Positions 18,973 through 28,356 of a DNA stretch of 64,000 bases are shown one piece after another. The stretch spans positions 930,001 through 994,000 of the forward strand of contig NZ_JAJVDH010000002.1 of the NCBI RefSeq assembly GCF_022758145.1. Reading direction: 5' to 3'. How positions within the stretch are numbered: position 1 is the first letter of the stretch; every line of letters begins with the position of its first letter. The notes under the pieces were generated by a model, which ran no database searches, was not told where the DNA came from, and saw only the letters and a list, made by a program, of their open reading frames with translations. Source of the DNA: Pontibacter vulgaris. GTDB taxonomy: Bacteria; Bacteroidota; Bacteroidia; Cytophagales; Hymenobacteraceae. Position numbers and translations under genes: made by a program.

Positions 18973-19503
18973 ATGAATAACATTATTACTTACCCGGGCC
19001 CGGAAGAATATCCGGAAGGAATGAAAAATTATATTGAAGCTGCCAAGGCAGAAGATCTGTTGCACGGCTTAGCTGCCAGCCAGGAGTTCATCATAAACTT
19101 TATGCTCAGCCTGGATCAGGAAAAACTGACGTATCGTTATGCTGAAGGCAAGTGGTCTATAAAAGAGCTGCTGGTACATATGATGGATGCCGAGCGTATT
19201 TTTGCTTACCGCGCCCTGCGTTTTGCCCGCCAGGATAAAACAAACCTTGCCGGCTTCGACGAAAACCAGTACGTTGGCCCATCAAAAGCAGATAACAGAA
19301 CCATTACGTCTATACTTGCTGAATACGCTGCCGTGCGCCAGGCTACGATAGAGCTGTTCAAAAATTTTGATAACGAAATGCTGAACCAGACCGGAACAGC
19401 CAATAATAACCGTATTTCTGTAAGGGCGCTGGGTTATGCTATACTTGGGCACGAAATCCATCACCTCAACATTATTCGCCAGCGCTACCTGGAGCAGGTA
19501 TAA
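18973..19503 (+). CDS. DinB-family protein
   Basis: 176 residues from the ATG at 18973; an in-frame GTG at 18955 would only add PQPRT and is less likely. The four-helix DinB/YfiT-like fold is indicated by the metal-site histidines: H69 in LLVHMMDAE and H160 with H163/H164 in GHEIHHLN. WSIKELLVHM and DAERIFAYRALRFAR are the usual helix 2 and 3 signatures. Members bind a divalent metal and include thiol-dependent transferases and DNA-damage-inducible proteins; no specific substrate can be read here. A weak hairpin with GCTTTTT follows at about 19510-19530. Confidence 0.85.
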   Translation: MNNIITYPGPEEYPEGMKNYIEAAKAEDLLHGLAASQEFIINFMLSLDQEKLTYRYAEGKWSIKELLVHMMDAERIFAYRALRFARQDKTNLAGFDENQYVGPSKADNRTITSILAEYAAVRQATIELFKNFDNEMLNQTGTANNNRISVRALGYAILGHEIHHLNIIRQRYLEQV

Positions 19504-19551
19504 ACACCTAACCATTGCTGGTGCTTTTTGCTCAGTACTTAATTAAATTAT

Positions 19552-19728
19552 ATGCAGAACCGTAAACCGTTCAGAATTGTACTTGCCATAGCCTGCTTTA
19601 TTTTTGCCGGTGTAAAGGCGTACGAAATTATTAAGGGAGAATACGAGTGGTTGGATGTGTTCTTTTTAGTTGCTTTCCTGGGCTTTGGTACAATGTACCT
19701 GGTTGCAATGAAGAAGGAAAACAAGTAA
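19552..19728 (+). CDS. Small two-helix membrane protein, 58 residues
   Basis: An intact frame from ATG to TAA encodes 58 residues: a basic N-terminus (MQNRKPFRI), a first membrane segment (VLAIACFIFAGVKAY), a short acidic loop (EIIKGEYEWLD), a second segment (VFFLVAFLGFGTMYLVAM) and a basic tail KKENK. The charge pattern puts both ends in the cytoplasm. It starts 48 bases after the DinB gene and could be co-transcribed. No family is recognised. The clear topology and normal codon use argue that it is real. Confidence 0.65.
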   Translation: MQNRKPFRIVLAIACFIFAGVKAYEIIKGEYEWLDVFFLVAFLGFGTMYLVAMKKENK

Positions 19729-20333
19729 CCTAAAGCCCTTTAAATGGGAAAAACCTGAAAGTCAACAAGTATCTTGGTAGATCGCTTAAGACTTTCAGGC
19801 TTTCAACTTTTAGCCAAAGGTATCTGTGTATACGGTCACTCTCAGGCCGTAGTTGCAGCCTGTTAAAAAAATTGGAATAATTTTCGGCTGTTCACTTTTG
19901 GCGCAATCTAACGCATAGCCCTATTTTCCACTGGGCTTTCCGCCAACTATAAACTCCAACACTTAGGTAGCTATCTAAGGAAGTATGTTACTGCTACATA
20001 CTTTACCTTAAAAGCTATAATTTAAAATATCTCCAAATTTGAATAAACTCCCCCGGAATTATAAAAAATAGCATATAATTTAAATATTTTAATAAAAATT
20101 TTAAACTATATAATTAAAGTATGGTATAATAAAAAAATCTAAAGCCCTAATAAAAAATTAAAACTTAGTATAAATAAGCCTCATTTACAGGCGCAAACCG
20201 GGATGATTTTTTATTAGTTGCTGCCAAAGGTGCTATGCTACACGCTTTATATTTAACAGGTTTCCATGTACAAATTTATTGAATAGAATAGCTAACCCTT
20301 TAAAACGAGTTTCTTATTTTTTAAAAGTATATT
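19729..20333. other. 605-base AT-rich intergenic region
   Basis: No coding frame is supported. A 10-bp inverted repeat, CCTGAAAGTC at 19754-19763 and GACTTTCAGG at 19790-19799, is followed by a T-rich tail and may be a terminator for the preceding small genes, though its 26-base loop is long. From 20030 to 20200 the sequence is strongly AT-rich, with A/T runs. It leads into an equally AT-rich gene. Confidence 0.5.
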
Positions 20334-21218
20334 ATGCTTAACGCGCAATTAAAGTCGATAAAAAACTCCTTTTTGAACAAAGTGTTAAAACGCAAAGGCA
20401 ATGACTTTGCGGAGCGTATAAGAAATAGAAATAATGAGTTCTGGGGGATACCTGAAGGTAAAAGTATAAAAGCTATACCTATGAACGCCCATGACCCGCT
20501 ACCTAAATGGCAGGACGTAAAATATTGGCAGCGAAAGCTAAGTAACAAGTATAATGCCCGCCTATTTGCCCAAATGCATGGATGTAAGGTAGCGGATTTG
20601 TATTGGAGAGGAAAAGACCTGAACCAGGTAAATTTCGATGATCTTCCGGATCAATATGTCATAAGGCCTACTATAGGGTATGGCTGTGATATGGTTTACC
20701 TGATGGATAACCATGTAAACCACATGGATAATTGCACCTACACGAGCGGTCAGATAAGAGATAATCTTATGGATGCTTTACAACAAAATCCCAATCAGGA
20801 GTTTTTAATAGAGGAGTTTTTACGTACGGAGCAAGGTGAGTATAAAATTCCTGTAGATTATAAAATTCACACCTTTAATGGCGAAATAGCTTTTATACAC
20901 TTAATTAAACGGTTAAGCCCATCCAAAGGCTACAGTACATTTTATGACGTGAATTGGAACCAGTTAGGCCATCTGCAGGATTGTTACCCGGCGGGTACTT
21001 ACCAGCAAGCTCCGGAATGCCTAAACGAAATGCTGGAACAAGCCAGGACGCTAAGTAAAGCGTATGAGATATTCGTAAGAATCGACTTTTATGCCACAGA
21101 CAAAGGCGCAGTTTTTGGGGAGTTTACACCTACTCCTGCTATGGGGAAAAACTATAAACCCGAAGGTGTAAAAATCCTGCTTAATTTCTGGGATACCTAT
21201 TGTAAAGAAATGGTTTAA
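20334..21218 (+). CDS. TupA-like ATP-grasp protein
   Basis: 294 residues, no signal peptide. The middle (QYVIRPTIGYGCDMVYL, then EFLIEEFLRTEQGEYKIPVDYKIHTFNGE) and the end (FVRIDFYATDKGAVFGEFTPTP) match the ATP-grasp pattern. The final RIDFY...GEFT segment, which carries the Mg/ATP acidic residues, is typical of the TupA-like group found in polysaccharide and teichuronopeptide clusters, where it is thought to join an amino acid or sugar-acid to a glycan. No glycosyltransferase is next to it. The gene and its upstream 300 bases are AT-richer than their neighbours, hinting at transfer. Family likely, acceptor unknown. Confidence 0.72.
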   Translation: MLNAQLKSIKNSFLNKVLKRKGNDFAERIRNRNNEFWGIPEGKSIKAIPMNAHDPLPKWQDVKYWQRKLSNKYNARLFAQMHGCKVADLYWRGKDLNQVNFDDLPDQYVIRPTIGYGCDMVYLMDNHVNHMDNCTYTSGQIRDNLMDALQQNPNQEFLIEEFLRTEQGEYKIPVDYKIHTFNGEIAFIHLIKRLSPSKGYSTFYDVNWNQLGHLQDCYPAGTYQQAPECLNEMLEQARTLSKAYEIFVRIDFYATDKGAVFGEFTPTPAMGKNYKPEGVKILLNFWDTYCKEMV

Positions 21219-21301
21219 GACTTTGCTCAGGCCTTATGTAAGTATGCCTATCCGTAACTTCAAATTAAAAGATGCCTGGCTGCCTTATAAGCAACTATAG
21301 T

Positions 21302-23833
21302 TTACATCGGGTCTACATCGGCTACTACTCTTATTCCTTTAAAATCCGGAAGCAGTTTCAGTTGTTGTATTGCCACAGCTATCTGGCCTTTGGCTGCACG
21401 CAGGTTTGTGTTTTCGCGTGGTAACTTAATGTGGATCTCGTTCAAGAACAGGTTACGTATCTTAAAAATGTAAGGCACTTCCGGGCCTAGTACCTGCTGT
21501 TTCCCTAACTTATCAGCCAGGTCGTTTGTTAAAACAATGGCTGCATTTTCAGAGGTACGTTCGTCGGCATGCTTTACCGTTATCCGGATCATCCGCATAA
21601 ATGGTGGGTAACCAAACCGCATGCGCTCCTCAATTTCATGCTCGTACAGGCTTATATAATCGGTGCTGTGTACCTTCCGGAATATAGGTTGCAAAGGGTC
21701 GCGGGTTTGGATGATAACAGTGCCAGGCTTGCCTTTACGGCCTGCACGACCACTCACCTGCACGAACAACTGGAAAGCCCGCTCATGCGCCCTGAAATCC
21801 GGGAAATTGATAATGCTGTCTGCATTCAGAATACCAACTAGGCTTACGTTCTCGAAATCGAGGCCTTTGGTTACCATTTGCGTGCCCACCAACACATTTG
21901 TTTTGCCGCTTTCAAAATCTGAGATGATCTGCTGGTAACTGTTCTTCTTTTTGGTAGTGTCGAGGTCCATGCGTTGCACCTCGGCGTTTGGCAGCAGCAG
22001 TTTCAGGTCGTCCTCGATCTTTTCGGTACCAAAACCCATACTTTTAAGCGTGGTGGCACCACAGGCCGGGCAATCGTGGGGCATGCGTTCGGTGTAACCG
22101 CAATAGTGGCAACGCAGCTCGTTGTTATACTTGTGGTACGATAAACTAACTGCACAACACTTGCATTTGGGTATCCAGGAACATTCGTCGCAGCTGATAA
22201 AAGGGGCATAGCCACGGCGATTCTGGAAAAGTATAACCTGCTCGTGGCGTTGCAGGCGCAGCTCCATTTCGGTTAATAATTTGCCCGAAAAGTGGCTGTG
22301 CATGTTTTTGCGGTGTTGCTCTTCGCGGGTATTCACCAATTCAATTTCCGGTAACTGGGCTTCGCCAAAACGCTTGCTCATAGTTACCAGGCCCCAGCGG
22401 CCGGTTTTGCAGTTGTAATAAGTTTCGATGGATGGTGTAGCGGAGCCAAGCAGTGTTTTTGTACCCTGCAAATGCGCCATCATCAACGCTGTTTCACGTG
22501 CATTGTATCGCGGGGCGGGTTCGTACTGCTTGTAGCTGGCTTCGTGCTCCTCATCTATAATAATAAGCGAGAGATCATGGAAAGGCAGAAATACAGCCGA
22601 ACGCACGCCCACTACCACCTGGAAACGCCCTGCCAGGATGCCCTGCCATACTTCGGCCCGCTCGTTATCCGAGAATTTGGAATGGTAAACACCCAGTTTT
22701 TCGCCAAACACCTTCATCAGGCGTGTTACGATCTGGGCGGTAAGTGCAATTTCGGGTAGCAAGTATAAAACCTGTCCGCCGCCTTCCAGCGCATGTTTTA
22801 TCAGATCAATGTATACTTCAGTTTTGCCACTGCCAGTAACACCGTGCAGCAGCACCGTATCTTTTTCTTTAAATAAGCCCAGGATTTCATCTTTAGCCTG
22901 CAACTGATGTTCTGAAAGCGCCATGGGCAACTTTCTGGGGCCATCTTCTATCGGAAACCTGGATATGATCTGATCGAACTGCTCCAGCACGCCTTTTTTA
23001 ATCAGCGAATCGATGGAGGATTTGGAGAGGTGGGGGTTAGAGGTAAGTACGCTTTTCTCCAGCCCTTTATAGTTCATGTGCACATCCTGGTACACCGGCA
23101 CTTTCTGCAGGTAATTTAACAGAATATCCAGTTGCTTTGGCTTCGGGGATAGCTGTTCAAAAAGCTCTTCCAGCATGCCTTCTTCCTGAACAAAATGCTC
23201 TGTGAGGCGCACCTTTTTTACCACCTTGGGCGCATACTTATCGCATACCTGCTCAAATATGATAATGGCCTCTTTCTGAATGAGCGACTTGATATACTTG
23301 TGGTAACTTTTGCCCTGCAGCAGGTTGCCTACTTCTGTAAAAGTAAGTGTCTGGTTCTGTTCTAAAGCGTATATGATCTTTGCCTCCTGCGCCGACATCG
23401 GTATATCGTCTTCCTCAGGGTTGAAGTGCGGGTGCAGTTGTATTCTAGACTCGCTGCTAAGCTTTAAAGCCGATGGCAAAGCTGCATTGATCACTTCGCC
23501 GAGCGTGCACATATAGTAATCTGCAATCCACCTGAACAGCTTTAGTTGCGGAGCCGTTACGATAGGCTTGTCATCCAAAACATCCAGAATATACTTTGCC
23601 TGGTAATCAGCAGGGGCATTTTCGTGGATATCGGCTACAATACAACTCAATACTTTTTTTGCCCCGAACTGCACAATAACCCGCACGCCTACCAGTACAT
23701 CGTCGTTCATTTCGAGCGGAATGCGGTAAGTATAAAGCTTAGGCAGCGGCAGCGGAAGTATTACGTCAGCGAACAGCGTAACGCGCTCCACAGCCGGCTC
23801 GGGCGGGTAATTAAAGTTGAGTAGTTCAGACAA
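21302..23833 (-). CDS. priA: Primosomal protein N' (replication restart helicase PriA)
   Basis: 843 residues. The N-terminal 3'-end-binding domain begins with the VTLFADVILPLPLPKLYTYRIP strand. The helicase core has Walker A GVTGSGKTEV at 331-340, DEEH at 427-430, GSATPS near 463-468 and QNRRGY near 537-542. A zinc-binding insert carries paired cysteines: C548/C551, C557/C560, C575/C578 and C588/C591. PriA binds stalled forks and reloads the replisome. The start must be TTG at 23833, because an in-frame TAG lies two codons upstream and no ATG occurs before the conserved N-terminal strand. Confidence 0.96.
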   Translation of the reverse strand: MSELLNFNYPPEPAVERVTLFADVILPLPLPKLYTYRIPLEMNDDVLVGVRVIVQFGAKKVLSCIVADIHENAPADYQAKYILDVLDDKPIVTAPQLKLFRWIADYYMCTLGEVINAALPSALKLSSESRIQLHPHFNPEEDDIPMSAQEAKIIYALEQNQTLTFTEVGNLLQGKSYHKYIKSLIQKEAIIIFEQVCDKYAPKVVKKVRLTEHFVQEEGMLEELFEQLSPKPKQLDILLNYLQKVPVYQDVHMNYKGLEKSVLTSNPHLSKSSIDSLIKKGVLEQFDQIISRFPIEDGPRKLPMALSEHQLQAKDEILGLFKEKDTVLLHGVTGSGKTEVYIDLIKHALEGGGQVLYLLPEIALTAQIVTRLMKVFGEKLGVYHSKFSDNERAEVWQGILAGRFQVVVGVRSAVFLPFHDLSLIIIDEEHEASYKQYEPAPRYNARETALMMAHLQGTKTLLGSATPSIETYYNCKTGRWGLVTMSKRFGEAQLPEIELVNTREEQHRKNMHSHFSGKLLTEMELRLQRHEQVILFQNRRGYAPFISCDECSWIPKCKCCAVSLSYHKYNNELRCHYCGYTERMPHDCPACGATTLKSMGFGTEKIEDDLKLLLPNAEVQRMDLDTTKKKNSYQQIISDFESGKTNVLVGTQMVTKGLDFENVSLVGILNADSIINFPDFRAHERAFQLFVQVSGRAGRKGKPGTVIIQTRDPLQPIFRKVHSTDYISLYEHEIEERMRFGYPPFMRMIRITVKHADERTSENAAIVLTNDLADKLGKQQVLGPEVPYIFKIRNLFLNEIHIKLPRENTNLRAAKGQIAVAIQQLKLLPDFKGIRVVADVDPM

Positions 23834-23952
23834 GGGCTAAAGTATAAATACCTTGTGCAAAGGTCGGAAAAAAAGCGGATTGTTTTAAACCGATACATGG
23901 ACAAAACAAAAACCAGTTTAATTGGCGTCAATAGCCTGTCTGTAACCTTAAT

Positions 23953-26016
23953 TTATAAAGCTGGAAATTTAGGCTGGTATTGGGCCTGATTCAGCAACTG
24001 TTCTAATGCTTCCGAAGCTGTATGCACCGGCAACTGGCACGTTTTGTTATAGCACACATAAATAGTAGTCTTGCCATTAACAGCTACTCTTTCTTTAAGT
24101 AGGGCCAGGTTGCTGCTTGTTTTTGTGCCAAGCAGAATCATGTTAGGGATATAAAAGGAGCTAAGTTCAGCACGTATGGCAGCTGCTTTCGGGCCAACTA
24201 TGGCAACTTCAGCAGTAGGTTTAAGTTTTTGGAAGTATAAAGCAGCCCAGTTGCCCAGATGCGAAGGTTCTTTAATTACCAGGTCTTTTACCTTAGCAAG
24301 CATTTCGTCGGATAATTGCTGGTAACGCTCCTCATCAAAGTATAAACCCAGCAGGTGCAGGTTTGTAGCCATAACGGAGTTAGAAGCGGGTACTACGTTA
24401 TCCAGTATTTCTTTTTTGCGGGCAATTAATTTACCTGAGTTGTTATCCGTGAAGTAGAACATATTTTCCGCTTCGTCCAGGAAATTTGTTAATGTATAAT
24501 CGGTAAGCTGTTTTGCTTCCTGCAACCATTTTTCATCAAACGTAACTTCGTAAAGCGCTACTAAGGCCCGGGTCAAAAGTGCATAATCTTCCAGGAAACC
24601 ATCTATAGTTGCTTTGCCTGCTTTATAGTTGTGGTATAGTTTGTTGTCTTGTTTTAGATGCTGGAGCAGGAAGTTTGCATTTTGTAAGGCCAGTTCCAGA
24701 AAATGGTCTTCTCCGAAAGTATAAAATGCATCAGCAAGGCCTTTCAGCATGAGGGCATTCCAGGAGCAAAGAATTTTGTCGTCGGTGCCGGGACGCACAC
24801 GTTTTGCACGTACGGCCATCAGTTTATCTTTCCAGGCTTTTACCATTTCTTCCAGTACTTCGAGCTCCAACTCGTTTTCTTCTGCAAATTTTTCGTTGCT
24901 GATTCGCCGGTGCAGAATGTTGGTGCCATGCTCGAAGTTACCGGCAGCTGTAACGTGATAATACTTGGAGAAAAGCGGTTCTTCGGCAGCAAGTATGGCA
25001 TGCAGCTCTTCTTTGGTAAACACATAAAACTTGCCTTCTTCTCCTTCGCTATCAGCATCTAAGGAAGAATAAAATCCGCCTTCCGGACTTAAAAGCTCAC
25101 GCTCAGCAAAAGCTATAGTTTCGTATACTACATCTTTATAAAGCGGATCTTTGGTAACCTGGTAAGCTTCCGCATATAAACTGATAAGCTGGCCATTATC
25201 ATACAACATCTTTTCGAAGTGTGGTACCAGCCATTCGTTATCCACTGAATAACGGGCAAAACCGCCACCAATCTGGTCATAGATGCCGCCGTATGCCATT
25301 TCGTGCAAGGTCAGGTTTACATGCTTCAGGGCAGCCTGGTCGCCTGAATAAGTATAATAACGCAGCAGGAAAAGATAATTAGCGGGCATCGGAAACTTGG
25401 GTGCATGGTCTAAACCGCCTAGCTTCTTATCGAACCGCGCGCTGAGATGATGAAACATCTGCTTAAAATCAGACTCGGTTATAGTGGGGTTGCTCTGGCT
25501 GAGGCCATACTTCTGGAGTTCGCTTTGGTTGAGGTGCGCTACAAATTGCCCGGCCGAGGTATCAAGTTCAGCCCTGTTCTTCTTATAAGCTTCAGCAATG
25601 TTCAGCAGCAGATTTGCCCACTGCTCCGGCGGAAAATACGTGCCTCCGTAAAATGGCTGCGCAGCCGAATTCAGAAAAACGTTTAAAGGCCAACCGCCCT
25701 GAAGTCCCATTGCCTGCAGCGCATCCATGTAAATAGCATCCACGTCAGGGCGTTCTTCCCGGTCCACTTTAATGCATACAAAGTGCTCGTTCATCAAGTC
25801 AGCAATCTTTTCATGCTCAAAGGATTGATGCTCCATCACATGGCACCAGTGGCAGGCGGCATAACCTATACTTACAAGAATTGGTTTATCTTCCTGCTTC
25901 GCTTTTTGCAATGCTTCATCGCCCCATGGGTACCAATCTACAGGGTTATAGGCATGCTGTAGCAGGTAAGGGCTGCTTTCATGTATAAGTCGGTTAGGGT
26001 TTTTCTTTTTTGCCAT
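23953..26016 (-). CDS. DUF255 thioredoxin-fold protein (YyaL / SPATA20-like)
   Basis: 687 residues. The N-terminal DUF255 domain starts [20 protein letters not shown] and contains the thioredoxin-like ACHWCHVM site (C55, C58) followed by [12 protein letters not shown]. From about 200 to 600 there is an (alpha/alpha)6-barrel part like that of glycosyl hydrolases and N-acylglucosamine epimerases ([29 protein letters not shown]). The C-terminus ([13 protein letters not shown]) has another Cys pair. Family proteins are widespread from bacteria to animals with no settled reaction. It follows the GSCFA gene at 87 bases on the same strand. Confidence 0.92.
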   Translation of the reverse strand: MAKKKNPNRLIHESSPYLLQHAYNPVDWYPWGDEALQKAKQEDKPILVSIGYAACHWCHVMEHQSFEHEKIADLMNEHFVCIKVDREERPDVDAIYMDALQAMGLQGGWPLNVFLNSAAQPFYGGTYFPPEQWANLLLNIAEAYKKNRAELDTSAGQFVAHLNQSELQKYGLSQSNPTITESDFKQMFHHLSARFDKKLGGLDHAPKFPMPANYLFLLRYYTYSGDQAALKHVNLTLHEMAYGGIYDQIGGGFARYSVDNEWLVPHFEKMLYDNGQLISLYAEAYQVTKDPLYKDVVYETIAFAERELLSPEGGFYSSLDADSEGEEGKFYVFTKEELHAILAAEEPLFSKYYHVTAAGNFEHGTNILHRRISNEKFAEENELELEVLEEMVKAWKDKLMAVRAKRVRPGTDDKILCSWNALMLKGLADAFYTFGEDHFLELALQNANFLLQHLKQDNKLYHNYKAGKATIDGFLEDYALLTRALVALYEVTFDEKWLQEAKQLTDYTLTNFLDEAENMFYFTDNNSGKLIARKKEILDNVVPASNSVMATNLHLLGLYFDEERYQQLSDEMLAKVKDLVIKEPSHLGNWAALYFQKLKPTAEVAIVGPKAAAIRAELSSFYIPNMILLGTKTSSNLALLKERVAVNGKTTIYVCYNKTCQLPVHTASEALEQLLNQAQYQPKFPAL

Positions 26017-26103
26017 GGCTCAGTGAAATTGCAGCTTAATATTACATGCTACTAACTTACGACCAGGCTGGCTAAAAGTATGTTTTTAAAGCAGGGAAGG
26101 AGT

Positions 26104-27087
26104 TTATACTTGCTGAAGCTGTGCCTGTAATTGCTGTTGTTCTGCCGAAGCGTCTATTTTATACTTTAGCTCTAACTGCCGGAGTTGTGCGATGGTATTT
26201 TGTAAAAATGCCTGATGAGCTGGCGTATCCGGGTGAAAAGGCCGATGGGCTACGGCGCGCAGCATCTTTTCCCACTCAGGCAGAAACTCTTGAAATTCCT
26301 TACTGAAATACGCTTTAGTAAACTTCTGCCAGATATAATCTTCGGCCACTTCGGTGGGGTGGAGCATGTCTGGTTTGTAAAAGCGGTAATCGCGCAGGTC
26401 GTCCATCATAATCTCATAGGCAGGAAAGTATAACACATGATCATGCGTTTGTTTAAGCTGATGGCAGGCCACCCGAAGTATAGATTTGCTGACGCTGTTG
26501 ATCTCTATAGTTTCTTTTATATGCCGAACCGGGCTTACTGTTAGCAGCACTTTCAGGTTGGGGTTTACCTGATTAAGTACTGCTAGCAAACTTTCGAAAG
26601 CAGTTGAGATCTCAGTTATACTTAACAGCTCTCTGTTGAAATTACTGGCAGGCAACTTATGGCAGTTGGCAACTATAGCACCCGTTTTTATTAGTTTATA
26701 ACTGACAGCTGTGCCTAATGTAATGATAAGCAGCGATGCCTGCTGCAATTGTTGTTCGGTTTGTTGCAGGCGTTGCCTGATAAGCTCAGTGAGTTCTTCT
26801 TTATCAGGAGATGATAGGGAGGAGTGCAGGTCATACACATACCAGATGCCATTATGCTGCACCAGATGCTCTTCAAAGTTATAGGGCTGTCCGGCAGCAG
26901 CTTGTAAAAGTTTACAAACAGAAATGGGGTTAAAAAGCGTACCAAAAGGATTGACAAGTGCCCGGGCCTTGTTCTGAAGTAATTTGTTACCGATAACTTC
27001 GGCAAAGCAGGAGCCAAAGGTAAGCACATTACTTTGCAGGCCAAGCGCAAGGCTGGCAGGCGATACATTAACTTCGGTTCTGAACAT
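26104..27087 (-). CDS. GSCFA domain protein
   Basis: 327 residues from the ATG at 27087 (MFRTEVNVSP), which fits the usual GSCFA start; a longer frame to 27153 adds a Ser/Lys-rich stretch with no homology that I can see. The defining motif is at 25-30 in LTFGSCFAEVIG, followed by NPFGTLFNPIS and a SGNH-hydrolase-like His block near the end (KPDMLHPTEVAEDYIWQKF). This suggests an esterase of the GDSL/SGNH fold. In Bacteroidota the gene is common near housekeeping loci; substrate unknown. It sits just beyond the rplI terminator. Confidence 0.88.
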   Translation of the reverse strand: MFRTEVNVSPASLALGLQSNVLTFGSCFAEVIGNKLLQNKARALVNPFGTLFNPISVCKLLQAAAGQPYNFEEHLVQHNGIWYVYDLHSSLSSPDKEELTELIRQRLQQTEQQLQQASLLIITLGTAVSYKLIKTGAIVANCHKLPASNFNRELLSITEISTAFESLLAVLNQVNPNLKVLLTVSPVRHIKETIEINSVSKSILRVACHQLKQTHDHVLYFPAYEIMMDDLRDYRFYKPDMLHPTEVAEDYIWQKFTKAYFSKEFQEFLPEWEKMLRAVAHRPFHPDTPAHQAFLQNTIAQLRQLELKYKIDASAEQQQLQAQLQQV

Positions 27088-27166
27088 ACTTAACAATACG
27101 GTAGTCTTACTGCAAATATACTTGCTGCTGTTAGCTTTAAGTATATTTAGCAAAGTATAAAAACAA

Positions 27167-27194
27167 AAGCGCCCTGCTGTGAGGCAGGGCGCTT
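27167..27194 (-). terminator. Terminator of the rpsF-rpsR-rplI operon
   Basis: AAGCGCCCTGC (27167-27177) and GCAGGGCGCTT (27184-27194) form an 11-bp perfect stem. On the minus strand it is followed by TTGTTTTTATAC. It lies 26 bases past the rplI stop. Confidence 0.92.
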
Positions 27195-27219
27195 AAAAGT
27201 AGTAGTAGTCTTCTAAGTA

Positions 27220-27663
27220 TTACTCAGCAACTACATTGAAGCGTATTTGCGGCTTAACTTCTTTGTGCAGGTTCAGCGTAGCAGTGTACTCGCCAGCTGT
27301 TTTAACATCCTGATCAAAAGAGATACGCTTACGATCGATATCAAAACCTTTCGCTTTAAGCGCTTCAGAAAGTTGAAGTGTAGTTACAGAACCGAAAATT
27401 TTACCGGTCTCACCAACTTTAGCAGTAAGTTCAACAACAACATCAGTAAGGCTGTTAGCCAGCTCCTGCGCATTGTTTTTAAACATTTCAGCTTTGTGGG
27501 CAGCCTGACGTACGTTCTCAGCTACGATTTTCTTGTTTACTTTATCAGCGATAACAGCCAAACCCTGTGGGATCAGGTAGTTACGGCCATAACCTGGCTT
27601 AACAGCTACAATATCATTCTTGTAACCTAGGCCTTTAACGTCATCTTTAAGTATTACTTCCAT
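27220..27663 (-). CDS. rplI: 50S ribosomal protein bL9
   Basis: 147 residues, the normal length. It starts with the diagnostic MEVILKDDVKGLGYKNDIVAVKPGYGRNYLIPQ N-domain; a long helix and the C-terminal domain (ISFDQDVKTAGEYTATLNLHKEV) follow. L9 binds 23S rRNA near the L1 stalk and extends from the ribosome. It is last in the rpsF-rpsR-rplI operon, 13 bases after rpsR. A strong AAGGAGG lies 8 bases before the ATG. Confidence 0.98.
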   Translation of the reverse strand: MEVILKDDVKGLGYKNDIVAVKPGYGRNYLIPQGLAVIADKVNKKIVAENVRQAAHKAEMFKNNAQELANSLTDVVVELTAKVGETGKIFGSVTTLQLSEALKAKGFDIDRKRISFDQDVKTAGEYTATLNLHKEVKPQIRFNVVAE

Positions 27664-27671
27664 TAGTCAAT

Positions 27672-27678
27672 CCTCCTT
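27672..27678 (-). promoter_or_regulatory. Strong Shine-Dalgarno sequence of rplI
   Basis: AAGGAGG on the minus strand, with 8 bases between it and the ATG at 27663. Most genes in this window lack such a site, as is usual in Bacteroidota. Confidence 0.8.
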
Positions 27679-27928
27679 ATTTTAAAGAATCAGTTACATA
27701 AGGCAAAATAGCCAGGTGGCGTGCTCTGGCAACTGCCTGAGACACTTTGCGCTGGAACTTAAGGCTTGTGCCAGTAAGTCTTCTTGGAAGGATTTTACCT
27801 TGTTCGTTAACAAATTTCAGTAAGAAGTTACCGTCTTTGTAATCGATATACTTAATTCCGCTCTTCTTGAAACGGCAGTATTTCTGACGATTCTCCTGCT
27901 TGTGTACTCTTTCGTTTACTAAGCTCAT
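27677..27928 (-). CDS. rpsR: 30S ribosomal protein bS18
   Basis: 83 residues. The family core [22 protein letters not shown] is followed by the RNA-binding [32 protein letters not shown]-like end (here AILPYVTD). bS18 sits with bS6 on the 30S platform and, in Bacteroidota, helps form the pocket that hides the 16S anti-Shine-Dalgarno tail (established for Flavobacterium). Its ATG overlaps the rpsF stop by one base and is preceded by AGGAGGT. Confidence 0.98.
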   Translation of the reverse strand: MSLVNERVHKQENRQKYCRFKKSGIKYIDYKDGNFLLKFVNEQGKILPRRLTGTSLKFQRKVSQAVARARHLAILPYVTDSLK

Positions 27929-28296
27929 TATCCTTTAACCTCCTCTTTTTTAGCTTGAGATTTAAACTCGCCTTTTCTTCTGCGCTCATTGTAAGCAATA
28001 GCATGCTTATCAAGGGCAGTAGTTAAGAAACGAACAACTTTTTCATCACGGCGATAAGCCAGTTCCAGTTGATCTACAATTGTAGAAGGAGCCTTGAACT
28101 CGATGAGGTGATAGAAACCAGTTGATTTCTTCTGGATTGGGTAAGCAAGTTTGCGTAGTCCCCAGTTTTCCTCATGGATAATGTCGGCGCTATTTTCCTT
28201 AAGCACCTGTCTGAACTTCTCGACCGTTTCCTGCATCTGAACCTCGTTAAGCAACGGGGTAAGGATGAAGACCGTTTCGTAATTTTTTAATTCCAT
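27928..28296 (-). CDS. rpsF: 30S ribosomal protein bS6
   Basis: 122 residues: [20 protein letters not shown] begins the ferredoxin-like fold, with [24 protein letters not shown] in the centre and a basic, Lys/Arg-rich tail. bS6 pairs with bS18 on the 30S platform. It is the first gene of the operon; its start lies about 25 bases below a canonical promoter. In contrast to rpsR and rplI, it has no Shine-Dalgarno sequence. Confidence 0.98.
   Translation of the reverse strand: MELKNYETVFILTPLLNEVQMQETVEKFRQVLKENSADIIHEENWGLRKLAYPIQKKSTGFYHLIEFKAPSTIVDQLELAYRRDEKVVRFLTTALDKHAIAYNERRRKGEFKSQAKKEEVKG
27938..27944 (-). promoter_or_regulatory. Strong Shine-Dalgarno sequence of rpsR
   Basis: AGGAGGT on the minus strand, 9 bases before the ATG at 27928, inside the last codons of rpsF. 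The seven bases are fully complementary to the conserved 16S 3' tail ACCUCCU. Confidence 0.8.
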
Positions 28297-28325
28297 TTCT
28301 TTCTAGAATTTTTTATTTAAGGGTG

Positions 28326-28356
28326 CAAATATAACAGAATATGAAGTAATAACAAA
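28326..28356 (-). promoter_or_regulatory. Bacteroidetal promoter of rpsF-rpsR-rplI
   Basis: On the minus strand TTTG (28353-28356), exactly 19 bases, then TATATTTG (28326-28333): a perfect match to the Bacteroidota consensus TTTG-N19-TAnnTTTG. Transcription would begin near 28319, giving a 5' leader of roughly 25 bases. Confidence 0.88.
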
